A DNA stretch of 64,000 nt from the NCBI GenBank assembly GCA_021014325.1, contig CM037472.1, positions 21,499,063 to 21,563,062 of the forward strand, in the 5' to 3' direction. This DNA comes from Plazaster borealis (taxonomy: Eukaryota > Echinodermata > Asteroidea > Forcipulatida > Labidiasteridae). The position numbers and the translations under genes are program-made. Below are positions 21,301 to 31,523 of the stretch, one piece after another (the first letter of the stretch is position 1; each line of letters opens with the position of its first letter). Under the pieces are notes generated by a model that was not told the DNA's origin, made no database searches, and was given only the letters and a program-made list of their open reading frames with translations.

Positions 21301-22240
21301 TCTTTCTAATTCTTTGCTCACATGGTCCTGGAATTATGGAGCTTTTGAGTTATGATAATTAGAGTGGTTTTTATCGTTCAAAATCGTTCATTGCTTTATT
21401 GTTGTGGTTTTCAACATAATGTGCTGTGAATGTGAGTGAGGGGACACCAACTCACAGAGATGGGGCCCACACTGTCTGGGCGTAGTAGTGCGGCTGAGTG
21501 GGGGCTACAGCCAGGTACAACATCATGCATGCACTCTGTACAGACTCCAGAGTATGGCCGGTCGCATCCGTCAATCAATGTCAGAACATCGACTTGACCA
21601 ACGCAATAAAAACACATGAACAACTTTTAGATTACGCATTTTTAAATACGGCTTCTAGACTAAATAATAACAAGCGATAACTCACGTTTAAGCTTGTAAA
21701 CAAGCTCTTCGTGTGTTGTTCCACTGGATCGCCACGCCATTGCTGATCGTGAAAATGGCGCCCCCATCGAATACACCACAATAAAGGTCACAGCGGCAAA
21801 ATAGAATCGCCTACTCCCAGATATGGGAACGCCTCGATTAAAACATATTCTGCAATATCAAAAGTAAAATGAAATATTATATTTATACATATAATTAGGT
21901 TACAGAGTGAAAACACAAACACAAGCTTTATTCCACGAATTAATATGTAAGAGTCGAGTTTCGGATAAACAACTCCAGCAACCACCCCTTCTAAAAATAA
22001 TAGTCGTGCCTTATTTTAGGTAAATTATTAATGGATGCGACGACAACCAGTACCAAATTTACCAGGAACAAACAAACTGTTGTGTGACACAGCAATATAA
22101 CAATTGTGGGAGAAGGGAATTAAATTTTGTAACACAAAAATAACGGAGGAGTTTTTGAATAGTTTCATATCCTTTACACTAAAAGCTAAAACAATAAACA
22201 GATTGTTTTAAGCTAATTACCTTTGCCTTTTTAACACCAT
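15218..22240 (-). CDS. PCMT1: Protein-L-isoaspartate(D-aspartate) O-methyltransferase, with hydrophobic N-terminal extension
   Basis: Repairs age-damaged proteins by methylating L-isoaspartyl residues with S-adenosylmethionine. Coding exons, in transcript order, are 22240-22221, 21849-21686, 20147-20037, 19623-19592, 18668-18564, 17501-17381, 16284-16199 and 15397-15218; all borders are GT-AG and all phases agree, giving 272 codons. Hallmarks are NPY-like [24 protein letters not shown] motif [13 protein letters not shown] (about 128-139), [30 protein letters not shown] and [12 protein letters not shown]. From the conventional MAW methionine (residue 44) the protein would be 229 residues, close to the 227 of human PCMT1. 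The first 43 residues come from an extra exon and contain a hydrophobic run, [16 protein letters not shown], after Arg-Arg. No C-terminal ER-retention motif is seen (it ends GRW). Confidence 0.95.
16065..16098. other. Perfect 15-bp hairpin in a PCMT1 intron
   Basis: AGTGAGAAACCTGTC, loop ATAG, then the exact inverse. Nothing longer surrounds it. Confidence 0.85.
16199..16284 (-). CDS. PCMT1: PCMT1 exon, VGDGR / YDAIHVGAA
   Basis: [20 protein letters not shown] followed by AAPLLPPA. Acceptor TTAACATGCAG, donor GTAAGTT. Confidence 0.95.
17247..17357. mobile_element. Short foldback element next to a PCMT1 exon
   Basis: The arms share GGGTGC, TAACCAATAACTGTT and TTGGCCA in inverted orientation around a 12-bp loop. 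It ends 23 bp from the donor of exon 17381-17501. Confidence 0.7.
17381..17501 (-). CDS. PCMT1: PCMT1 exon, [10 protein letters not shown] region
   Basis: [20 protein letters not shown] ... [10 protein letters not shown]. The acidic GID end of strand beta-2 binds the SAM ribose in this fold. Acceptor CTTTTGTGCAG, donor GTTAGTG. Confidence 0.95.
18564..18668 (-). CDS. PCMT1: PCMT1 exon with SAM-binding motif I
   Basis: Thirty-five codons: [15 protein letters not shown]...[17 protein letters not shown]. Donor GTGAGTGTGG. A nearer GT (GTTAAT) would break the frame. The acceptor tract CTTCCCCACCAG lies at the edge of the 45-bp minisatellite. Confidence 0.95.
18675..19211. repeat. 45-bp minisatellite, 12 copies
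   Basis: AATGAATACAAGTCAAAGGT begins units at 18681, 18727, 18776, 18821, 18865, 18910, 18955, 19000, 19045, 19090, 19136 and 19181. The unit is mostly 45 bp with a GGTCAGACCGTCATGTAGTT core and a G run. Because 45 is a multiple of three, long spurious ORFs appear on both strands. Confidence 0.93.
19592..19623 (-). CDS. PCMT1: PCMT1 microexon (32 nt)
   Basis: Encodes [10 protein letters not shown], the invariant substrate/cofactor-pocket segment. Acceptor GTCAAATCCAG, donor GTGAGTA. The small size is easy to miss. Confidence 0.93.
20037..20147 (-). CDS. PCMT1: PCMT1 coding exon 3
   Basis: Encodes [20 protein letters not shown] through [10 protein letters not shown], the conserved N-terminal region of the catalytic domain. 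Acceptor CGTTCACAG, donor GTGAGTG, phase 2 in and phase 1 out. Confidence 0.95.
20313..20962. mobile_element. 650-bp Mutator-like foldback element with 9-bp target duplication
   Basis: The arms (about 20313-20590 and 20690-20962) are near-identical inverted copies of roughly 275 bp around a 100-bp centre. The ends read TAGTTGCGATAACGTAACC and, inverted, TAGTTACGATAACGTAACC. The flanks carry GGATGGGAT directly repeated (20304-20312 and 20963-20971). Long inverted repeats with a 9-bp duplication fit nonautonomous MULE-type elements. It lies in the intron between PCMT1 coding exons 2 and 3. The mirrored ORFs in the two arms are by-products. Confidence 0.85.
21686..21849 (-). CDS. PCMT1: PCMT1 coding exon 2 with hydrophobic segment and MAW start
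   Basis: Acceptor TTTTGATATTGCAG and donor GTGAGTT. Frame: [20 protein letters not shown]... [20 protein letters not shown]. Three starts are possible: the upstream exon, the MGAPF methionine, and MAW, which is the start of the cytosolic form in vertebrates. Confidence 0.85.
22221..22240 (-). CDS. PCMT1: PCMT1 coding exon 1 (short N-terminal exon)
   Basis: GCCATGG is a strong start context. Twenty coding bases (MVLKRQ plus AG) are followed by donor GTAATTAG. The AG joins the A that opens exon 21849-21686, making Arg and leading into the frame that contains the hydrophobic run and MAW. The match of phase and donor is the evidence; no transcript is available here. Confidence 0.65.
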
Positions 22241-22700
22241 GGCGCATTCTACCACTAGCACAGCAGTGACGACTCTAAAAGAGGGTAGTGGTAACTTGCT
22301 TGGCACATAAATGGTTTTAAGGGGTAACAAAATGGTCTATAATTACAGCAGAGTTAATATTGCTGTCTAGAAATAGGTTGCTTTTGAAAAGACGAATGAG
22401 TTTAAAACATTGACGTGAATCCGTTTTTATGTGTTGGTGGAAAAATCATGTGTTTAATTTAATAACATACATTATTTTAAATATAAAATAACTCCCTCCT
22501 GTTTTATTGGGAAAAAATCTTAAAATGTCACCCCTCGTGGTTTATATGGTATGTCCCCAGACTGGTAGGATAAAAATAGATTACAATGAAAAGCTCAGCT
22601 GCGTGCGTGTGTCGTGTGGTGGCGCCCGAACCTCGCATCATGCCGCAAAACCAAAACTCACGACGAGTGTTTAGATGAGCAGACTGAAAGATGAAAATGT
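22241..22700. promoter_or_regulatory. Putative divergent promoter region between PCMT1 and gene X
   Basis: PCMT1's first coding exon reads left from 22240, and a plus-strand leader with a good donor ends at 22847. The space holds a local CpG-bearing patch at 22600-22670 (GCTGCGTGCGTGTG, GGTGGCGCCCGAACCTCGCA, CACGACGAGTG) in otherwise CpG-poor DNA. No TATA box is placed with confidence. Head-to-head arrangement is inferred. Confidence 0.45.
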
Positions 22701-22847
22701 CATACCATTTGAGTCAATACCCGTAGATGGTTTTGTCAGCTGATGGAACGTAGGTTGACGAATTGTCTCAGACAGCTTTAATGTCATGGTCACAGATTAC
22801 TCATCTGTGCTATCTTTAGAGGACCTCCAGTGTTCTGTGGAAACTTG
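22700..22847 (+). other. Candidate noncoding first exon of gene X
   Basis: The leader ends CTGTGGAAACTTG at a consensus donor GTAAGA (22848). Short upstream ORFs are present but no long frame. The next strong plus-strand acceptor with a coding exon is at 31243. The 5' boundary is not determined. Confidence 0.4.
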
Positions 22848-24216
22848 GTAAGATTTTTGCTTGCCTTGAGGCTTTTTTGGTTTTATGCCAGATTGTAATT
22901 TGTAGCCAGTTAGTTAGTTAGCACATTGAGGAATTTCCTTCCTCCATGGTTAGCAGTGCCACTGCCAGTAGCCATGGTAGCCTTCACTTGCACTGCCCAT
23001 CTATTTCTTCCTCCATGCACTGCCTTACTCTGCTAGTGCTAACAATAGAGCGTAGCACTACAGATTAATTCATGACGACTGTTTTATGACAGACCTGGCG
23101 GACAAACGACACTCACAAGTCACATGGGGGCTGAGGCCACTTCCAAGAGATGCTTTGTCACATTTGTACACTGTAGATAAAACCTGTTTACGTTTACGTA
23201 CCCTGACATGCTTGAGCTAGCTCATCATAGCTGGACCTGGGAAAGAATTTTTTACGCCTAGCTAGCTAACAAACAAAATGTCTCTCGCAGGATTCCAAAT
23301 ACTCAATACTAAAGAAACTCATTTGGATGTGTTTGGTGTCTAAACTAAAGTCCTCAAAAGACGACATTCATAATCATATCCAGCTGGATTATAAAATAAT
23401 ATGTGTGACTCATGCGTGAAAATTCACATAATATCAGCAAACTTGCTTGGTCAGTTATCACTTATCATGTGCACAATTTCTTCTTTTTTATAAAATCCTT
23501 AATTAAGTTAATTGCAATAATCCAATCTGGGTACAATGGAGGTCAAGATCATATAGTATTAATTTAGTATTTAAATTAGTTCACCTGGTACGCCGTTTTT
23601 GGGGGGTAAAAATAATGACAGTAGGCCTAAATAAAAATGATAAAAGCCTTATTGTAGTTGTACAGATGATTGAAAGCCATGTCAACTAAAATTAATAAAC
23701 ATGCAATTAAGTAAAAATGCAATTTTAAAAAAGGAAAAAGAAGAAGAAAGAATACATGATTTTAAAAACAAGCAAATAAAATAGAGGTGTAAAACTGTAG
23801 GTTCTACTGTCGCTATATTTTATTTATCTTTAATAATCATAAAATAATAGAATATAGGGGTGGACTAATAATAATATCGTAGATTAAAACAGCAAGGGAC
23901 AGTAACTGTCCCACTGAGACTAATGGCCGCTGGCTGCTGTGAGGTACAAATACAATTATTGCAGATCTTTACTAAGATTCATGGCCTTGCCTCATCAGGA
24001 CTGACATTCTGGTCCTAGTTTATGGCCCTTGTGAGAACAGTTGTGTAATTATGTAATAGTTTAATGTAGCTCTGTGGGAGGGAGGTGACAAATGTTGTAA
24101 AGATCAGGCCATGAAATGTTTTTTACGTAAAAAGCAATAGTCACTTCGCTTGCTGGTGATTTGTAACCATACTCTATACAAAATTATTTCAAAATTATTT
24201 TGAGCAACATGCTTTA

Positions 24217-24808
24217 TTTAAAGGGATTGTATACGTTTGGTTAATTGGAACCCACTGTTTGTTTCAATCTTGTAGTTGTATGGTTGTATATATACCATAA
24301 AACTAACCTGTGAAAATTTCATTTCAAAAGGTGGTAGCGTTTTTGAGATATTGCCGACAATCTGGAGTGGTTATGTCCACGCAGGAAGAATAATCTGCAA
24401 TTGGAATACACAATCTGAGAAACGTTTGGTTAATTGGAACCCACTGTTTGTTTCAATCTTGTAGTTGTATGGTTGTATATATACCATAAAACTAACCTGT
24501 GAAAATTTCATTTCAAAAGGTGGTAGCGTTTTTGAGATATTGCCGACAATCTGGAATGGTTATGTCCACGCAGGAAGAATAATCTGCAATTGGAATACAC
24601 AATCTGAGAAACGTTTCTGACAGAAAAGGGTTCTCAGATTCAATTTTGGGGGATAAAAACTGATTTCTTTTTCCATAACCGCATAACTTCAAAGTGAAAT
24701 GTTTCTAAAAATGCTTTATACTATCAGAAGCTGCTGTAGTTCTTACCAAGCAAGTTTTTATTGCCATTCATTTTATGAGTAATTACCAAACGTTTAAAGA
24801 CCCTTTAA
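24217..24808. mobile_element. MITE family B with internal 189-bp tandem duplication
   Basis: TTTAAAGGGATTGTATACGT at the left and ACGTTTAAAGACCCTTTAAA at the right. Bases 24233-24421 are repeated at 24422-24610 with a single mismatch seen. Related copies: 34448-34795 and 59988-60356. Confidence 0.82.
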
Positions 24809-25562
24809 ATAAGTGCAAGTAATTTACAGCAGAATTGTAAACTGGTATATGTAGAAGAAGAACAATAAATGAGTCTACAGGGGAACTGAAAGGAATTAAA
24901 TTTACCATCCTAGATCATAGTTTGTGGAAATAATGTTCAAAATTGTTATCACCATCTAAGCATTAAGATGCCTTCAGTTCCCTATTACATTATCCTCGTT
25001 TTTTTAAGGGACAAATTGTGTTTTTTTTCTCTCCAGTATTTTGACCTTCCTGATACAATAAAGGAAGGTTAATGCTGTAATCTAGCATGCCTGTTGACAG
25101 TTTCATCAATAGCTACCATGCAGACATGTAGTGAGTAGATAATTTGCACGCTATTAAATTCCGATGATATCATTTTGAAAAGGAAGCAATCACATTTAAG
25201 GTGTCGGTGTATTTGTGTCCATGTGGTGCTATTCTATTGAGACTCAAGCTATTGTGTGGTCCAGTCTAGACACGTGTACACTCAAATCTAAAGAAAGTCT
25301 CAGCATGGTCTTAGCAGAGAGAAATTTGTAGTAGGATCACACCTCAAACTGGCCACTGATTCTCTGATTAAACCCGGACCATTCAAATTGATTGTTGTTG
25401 GCGGGGTGCTGGTAGACCAGCCTGGAAAAATACGAAGACAAATTGTAAATATTTGGTAAAAGAATTTAATTCAAAAAAAAACATTTTAAAGACATCTCTT
25501 ATTAAGTAATAAACCAAAAGGGAAACTCACTGGGTAAATTTATAATTCTGGGTTAAAAAAGA

Positions 25563-25637
25563 AAAGTTGACAAGAGGACTTGAACCATTAACCTCCGGAT
25601 TAATGTGCCATCGCTCTACCAACTGAGCTATGTAACC
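25563..25637 (-). repeat. tRNA-like sequence (degenerate)
   Basis: The reverse strand reads GGGTTACATAGCTCAGTTGG and GGTTCAAGTCCTCTTGTC, i.e. A- and B-box-like segments. Anticodon-stem pairing is poor, so I call it a tRNA-derived repeat or pseudogene. Confidence 0.6.
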
Positions 25638-26559
25638 CTATGATGGCGGTCTACATATTTTGCCCATATCTTTGTTCCGGGATGCAAGTCAAAAACCATT
25701 CAACCTGTAACTGCCATATAGCCAGGAATCACACTCAAGTTTATGATACACAGGGGAAGTGGCAGGGCAGGGATAGTCCCTTTGTGGTTTATTACTTGAT
25801 ATTTGAAATAAATTAAACTGGGCAGGGGTCGATGATCGGCTGTTACATAACAGCTTTCCAACAGTCTGATTGTACTTCAGAAACACAACGTACAAAATTA
25901 CTAGCCATTAAAATCTGTAAATATATGAGAAAACGTCTTTAAACTGAGTTCCATTGACAAAACAAATTATTAATGGCTAAAAAACAAGGTGCTTTTCTGA
26001 CTGAAAATATTCCCGCACGGGTAACGAGAAAAGGATTTTTTCATCTCGAAGCAAACTGGTTGAAGATTTGACAGCCATCATGCAGCAGAACTTTGGTTTT
26101 TTTCTCGTCTTACTTTGGTCATTTATTTTGAAAAAGAACTCAAATTTACTAATGTAGTTGAGGCCTGACTCATTTGAATTTATTTGATTAAACAATCTGC
26201 CTTAACAGGAAATTATCTATAATAAATTTGGATGACTCAAAACTAATCAAATAGTTTTTTCATTACTACTCTGTAACTTCAGAATGCCATACCTTTAAAA
26301 GTCCCCAGTTACAAGTATTTCTCTGAAAACTAAAAACCCATCGACACTTGAATTATAAAGTTAAATACTAGAAGCGTCCTATATGTACAATTTATACATT
26401 GTTAATGTACATGGATATTGTTTGTTTACATTCTTGTTTATCTCCTATTTAATTCACAATTTTTAGTGGAAATAATTATGCATTAGGAAATGCTTCTAAG
26501 TTCTAGGTCCTTGTTTTCGTTGACTTAAATGGTTGTTGTAAGGAAGGTCTCCACTGCAC

Positions 26560-26823
26560 AGTGCACATCATAATGAGTAATGTGCACATCATGAGTAATG
26601 TGTACATCATGTGTAATGTGCACACCATGTGTGTGCACATCACGTTTAACTAATGTGCAAATCACGTGTAATGTGCACAGTACGTGTAATGTGCACAGCA
26701 CGTGTAATGTGCACAGGACGTGTAATGTGCACAGGACGTGTAATGTGCACAGGACGTGTAATGTGCATAGGACGTGTAATGTGCACATCAATAGTGTGCA
26801 CATCACGTGTAATGTGCAGATCG
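26560..26823. repeat. 18-bp satellite of GTGCAC and ACGTG motifs
   Basis: The core unit is AATGTGCACAGGACGTGT. About 12 units, the central ones near identical. GTGCAC is present in most units and CACGTG in several. The 18-bp period gives spurious Cys/Val/Thr-rich ORFs. Confidence 0.9.
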
Positions 26824-29347
26824 TGGGATTATGACTGGAAACATTGCGTGGTATTTATCCATGTATTCCTATACATGTAGATTAATTGCTTGGACCGTTC
26901 TGTGAATTACAAACTGCTGCTGTAATTGGTAACCCAATGTAATAATTGTCCGGGTATTGACAATGGTCAACCTGCACCTGTGATGGTAGCGGTAATTATT
27001 CAGACACGAAGAGTATGTGGCATGAGACATTTCAAAAGGTTCTGACCCCCAAGCAGACCATACAACTACATGTACAAGAAGCTGAGATACATAGATGTGC
27101 TGTTCACACAGATGAAGGGAACCAATGGTTTCAGCAGACTGGAGTGTTTAAATCAATAATTCACACTAATTTACAGTATGTTGTATGTATGTATAGGCCT
27201 ACATCACATCACCCTCTACATAAACAAGTTGCCCTTTCATGAGGATGAGAATAGGGACTGGAAGCTGTGAAGGTTCTTGGTAGAGCTTTAGCAATAGCTA
27301 TTTGTAGTCCAAGCAAGATTTGTTCTTTTATGATCCTATCATGAGAGAAGGAAACTAATCTCAGTGGTGCTACTGCTACTGATCTCTCTTGTGAATTGTT
27401 GTCTCTTGTGATGATCTGCACCATGTGCGGGATGGTTGGGATTTGGATTGTGTTTTATAGTACAGATGTTGAACTTGTCATGAAAAGAGCTTTCCTTAGA
27501 CACAGTATAGAGTAAAGATGTAACTTTGGCACAGGATATGAATCAGGCTGGATAACTATTTTGGTTGCAGAATTACAAAAGTCACACTCTAAAAGAACAC
27601 ATGCGTAGCTTGCTAAAATGAACGTTCGTTTGAATCTAATTTTCCTTTTCAATGATGAAAGCAATTCACTGACAATAATGACATGTACAGGTATGTACAC
27701 TGTACAACTCATCCCACAACCAAACTTACAATGTACCAAGTCTTGCTGTCTTGTTCAAGCTTAGCAAAGAGGTGTCACAACACATTTAGGCAGCCGAATT
27801 CTGTTGACAGAACCATAAGAGAAAGCCTCACAGATGACAACTGACTTGTTTACATTTCTACCACTTGATCCACTACCTTTTCTCTATGCTTTTAGTACTA
27901 TTCCCATACTGGAGATTAACTTGTCACCTGCCCTTTTGTGCATGAAATCCCATCAATGATCTGGAGAGTGTGACCCATGTAAACTCTCAGTTGGCACCAA
28001 ATTTACATGATGGCACCATCATAGCACCACAGAAAAAGTGGTCCTTTCTTTATGATAGCAGTAGCACAGCTTTCTTATTTTCTGCACGGGGCATTGAGTA
28101 CAGTTGGATACTCGTGTATAGGCAAGCCGATCATTATTCTGAAAATGGTGATACATTATTAAGTGAGTATTTTAATATAAGTTTTTACTGAAAACCAGGT
28201 CACAGCAGGAGTTCATAAACTGTAATTGGAAAAGCCTTTAACAGGTAACTACGCAAACCAGTAGCTTTCACAGTTACTGCCGGAAATAGAGGTCTGTTCT
28301 TGCATGAACAGCTGCCTACCAACTGCTGTGTAGCTCACTGCTGTGACGACTTGACTGCCAAGATGTGGCATTCTCCTATTTGCCCTTCGATCTTTGGTAT
28401 TCTTTGTGAGACTGAAGATGCGCTCCGCTCAACTGCCTTTTGGAAACGATTCCTCAGCGACGACGGAGTGGACTTTGTCTGCTCCATTGATGATTGATTC
28501 GAAGGAGGCAGTGTTTTTCCTTCTGAATCATATTTTGTAATGAATTTGGTTTTGCTTTAGAATGATTACATTATAGGGTGACGAATTTCATAATTTATTA
28601 TTGTTGTCATGGTGCGAGAGATGCAGATGGCTAGGCTTTAATAATGTAACGCCTCTGCTTTTACTCAGTCATGACTAAAATGGTTTTAAAGGTACGGTAT
28701 TAAACATTGTAAATATCCTCACCCCTCATCAAAATTGCTGGTAATTTTCTTTGAACGTTTGATATCGTGGAGATGATGAATTCCACAAATAAAAACCCTG
28801 ATTTCAAAACATGGTACATGTATATACCTGTACATGTCAGGAAGTTTGATAAATTTTACCTAAACTTGAAATTTTTGTTTTAAAAATTTGCTTTTGTTAC
28901 AACATGTAATCCTGATGTAATAAATTCAAAATTTACCTGAAATGATTATTTTGAAGTTAAGTGGGTTGATGATATATGTAGTACATGTGCACCATGTACA
29001 TAAAGCATTTCGTTTAAACTGCAAAAATAGAAGATGATGCAACTATTTAAACTTAAAAGCCTAGACCTTGTGCCACCCACACTTTAAAATCTTCGTGACT
29101 AAGATCTCTGCATATTATAAGACCAGACATGTTGTCACTCCCTCTACTTATGAACTTTTTGTTAAATGATCGAAATCCTTCATCTGAATTACATGAAATT
29201 ATGCCGGAGGAATATTTAATAGATGTAATAATTGCATTTGGCGTTAAAGAATATATTGTTTTTGTTTTACTCTACACCGATATGTGATAAACACGGCATA
29301 CTCAGAGCTATCCCCGAGACTTGTGGAAAACAAATTAACAGGCATAC

Positions 29348-29418
29348 TCTTTGGGTGGGATTTGAACCCAAGACCCCTGCCATTTTCTAGAGCAGATGTT
29401 TTACCACTAGACCACCAG
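29348..29418 (-). repeat. tRNA-like repeat
   Basis: The reverse strand starts TGGTGGTCTAGTGGTAAAAC and has GGGTTCAAATCCCACCC, resembling a Gly/Glu/Asp-type tRNA. It abuts the MITE at 29418-29570, with no mature tRNA fold evident. Confidence 0.55.
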
Positions 29419-29570
29419 GGGCCGATTTCACAAAACTCTTCCTAACTTAGGGCTAGTCCTAGGCAATGCTAAGAGATAGGACTACTCTTAAGTACGCCAG
29501 TCCTAACTTAAAACTATTCCTATCTCTTAGCATTGCCTAGGTTTAGGAAGAGTTTTGTGAAATCGACCCC
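29418..29570. mobile_element. MITE family D, copy 2
   Basis: GGGGCCGATTTCACAAAACT at the left and TTTTGTGAAATCGACCCC at the right. Almost the whole element folds back (GGCAATGCTAAGAGATAGGA pairs with its inverse). Confidence 0.8.
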
Positions 29571-29853
29571 AGGTGCCCTGTGACAAGAGGGCCAGTTTGA
29601 ATCATATATTATTAGCAGCAGGTACGGCAATAATTTATGTAATAATTGCATCAGGGATGAAAAATATTGTATTTGTTTTACACCGATCGGTGAAAGCACT
29701 TGATGCTTTCCTGAGTCCTGTCAACATTTTTTCTACAGGCCTGCATAGGCCTACTACTCAGCTGTGTTTCGAACCCACTAAGAATATTGCATATACCTGT
29801 GTCACTTAGCCACCGAACTAAAAGGGTGAGCACATGTAACCTACACTCTACAT

Positions 29854-30035
29854 GCATGATATTCTTCCTACTTTAGTCTGTTTTCCGATTCTTTTTCCCT
29901 CAGAAAAATCAGTAAAACTGTTATTAATAAAGCCTAAAAAGTCTATTACTATTAGAGCCTACACCATGTGTACATCTAGGTCAGACCGGCGGCCTTGTAC
30001 TTGATAAAACAGTCCTACTTTTTTCCCAAGGACCA
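29854..30035. repeat. Family C repeat, copy 3
   Basis: CATGATATTCTTCCTACTTT at the left, then AAAAAGTCTATTACTATTAG and CTACTTTTTTCCCAAGGACC. The right terminal motif is lost. Confidence 0.65.
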
Positions 30036-31243
30036 TACTCTGAACCTAATAATTGAACTACGAAAGTGTAAGCATTAGGCTACTACAATCGGTCTTGATA
30101 TCAAATAAAGGAAGTCATACTCTGAACCAGGAAATATATATTACAATTATCATGTTGTTCCTGTACTACTGAATAAAAGTCGCAGCTAAAAAAACACCCG
30201 GCCAATACTTGTAATCCATCATTTTGAAATCAACACGTTCTACTCACCACCTTGACCCTTACACTTATTTTGAAACTGTTTATATCCATGAATTCAGTAA
30301 TTGAACTAAATAAATTAAATCAGCCACATTGGAATTAATCAAAAGAACCTTTAGATAGTTTTGTAGTAGTTTGTTTATATGAGCTCTAATTTGGTTGTAA
30401 AGAATAAGGTTGTTGGACCCGAAAAGTTGTGTGTGCAAATGTAAATATTTGGAATTTGTCCAAACTCACAAAAATGAACTTGAACCCTTTCAACCCTGAT
30501 GCTGTTTATTTTAACATTGGTGTCAAATTTGTGCTTTTGTGAAAATGGTACATGTACGTATTTTTATATAAGTACTTCTTGGAACCATGGGAGACTGTTT
30601 TCAGCTTGTAGTTTCCTGTATCTATACATAAACTTATTTAAAGTATTATCCATAAGTGATTTTGTTTTGCTGTGGAAATTTTCTGAAAGCAATTGAGGCG
30701 TTCAAAATTTGTTGTTTCCTAGGAATAGTAAAATCCTTTTCATCATTAATTATTCAAGTGTTTTACTTTTTAGTGTGGCTCAGTTAAGACTGGGCTTCAT
30801 TAGTGTAGTGTACACTGGGCCAAATTTATAAATGACCTGCACATCATGTGTAATATAATCGGCCATTATATGCAGTGCAAAATCTTACAGAAAGCAAACA
30901 GAGGAAAATATTCCCTTAAATTCCTTTTTGCCGAGGCAAACAAGTACATGTAACAGTGCCTCATGCTCTTACCTCTTACCTACATCTTTAAATATTGATT
31001 TGTAGAAGGACACATTCATTTGTATTTATAATACCTTGGTTGGAACACTTGAAAACTTTTAAGCCTTTTGTTAAATCAATCACTATACAGGAAGTAAGAT
31101 TTTGTGCATCCTTGTGAAGCTACATTGTCCCTTTAAATCGAGATCAGCCACCAGAAAACTTACAAAAACAGTTAAGGTTATCAGTTTCAATTTTGTCACC
31201 AGTAACATCACCCTGTACAATAAATGAATCTTCCTCCCTACAG

Positions 31244-31523
31244 GTTGCGGTTTCACCATGCCTTGAGAAACACCAACTGTGTTTTAAGTGCCTGCTACTA
31301 AAACAATCTGGATTGCTCTACTGATGTAACCTGGGATCTTTTTGGAGAGCTATGGAGGATAGGGACTGTTGTGATCAAGGTGGTGACAGAGGCCAAGAGA
31401 GCCTGACAGCAGGGGCGGGGACTGGGACAGTGTGTACTGTAGCTGAGATGGACGAAGGCACAGCTGTCTTTATCACTTCCAGCACACCGCTGTCATCAAC
31501 GGACAAGCCTGAGAGTAAAAAAG
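31244..31523 (+). CDS. Gene X exon A (first coding exon of the long transcript)
   Basis: A strong acceptor (CTTCCTCCCTACAG) opens the exon, so it is internal with part of the 5' UTR. A short ATG-Pro-stop lies at 31258. The main ATG is at 31352, with an in-frame stop upstream at 31322. It encodes 57 residues starting MEDRDCCDQGGDRG and ending STDKPESKK, then one G before GTTTGT (a weak donor). Gly/Thr/Ser-rich, no domain. Confidence 0.6.

Larger units (their letters stand above)
22848..31243 (+). other. Presumed intron 1 of gene X
   Basis: No convincing exon. It holds a family B MITE with an internal duplication (24217-24808), a tRNA-like repeat (25563-25637), an 18-bp satellite (26560-26823), a family D MITE (29418-29570) and a family C repeat (29854-30035). 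A small ORF at 28300-28497 has some CpGs but no splice support. Confidence 0.4.

Noticed and set aside
26525..26880. Cys/Val/Thr-repeat frames on both strands
   Set aside because: Readings of the 18-bp satellite.
28300..28497. 65-codon plus-strand frame with some CpGs
   Set aside because: Ends at a stop without a splice donor in frame and has no recognised domain; left as uncertain intronic sequence.
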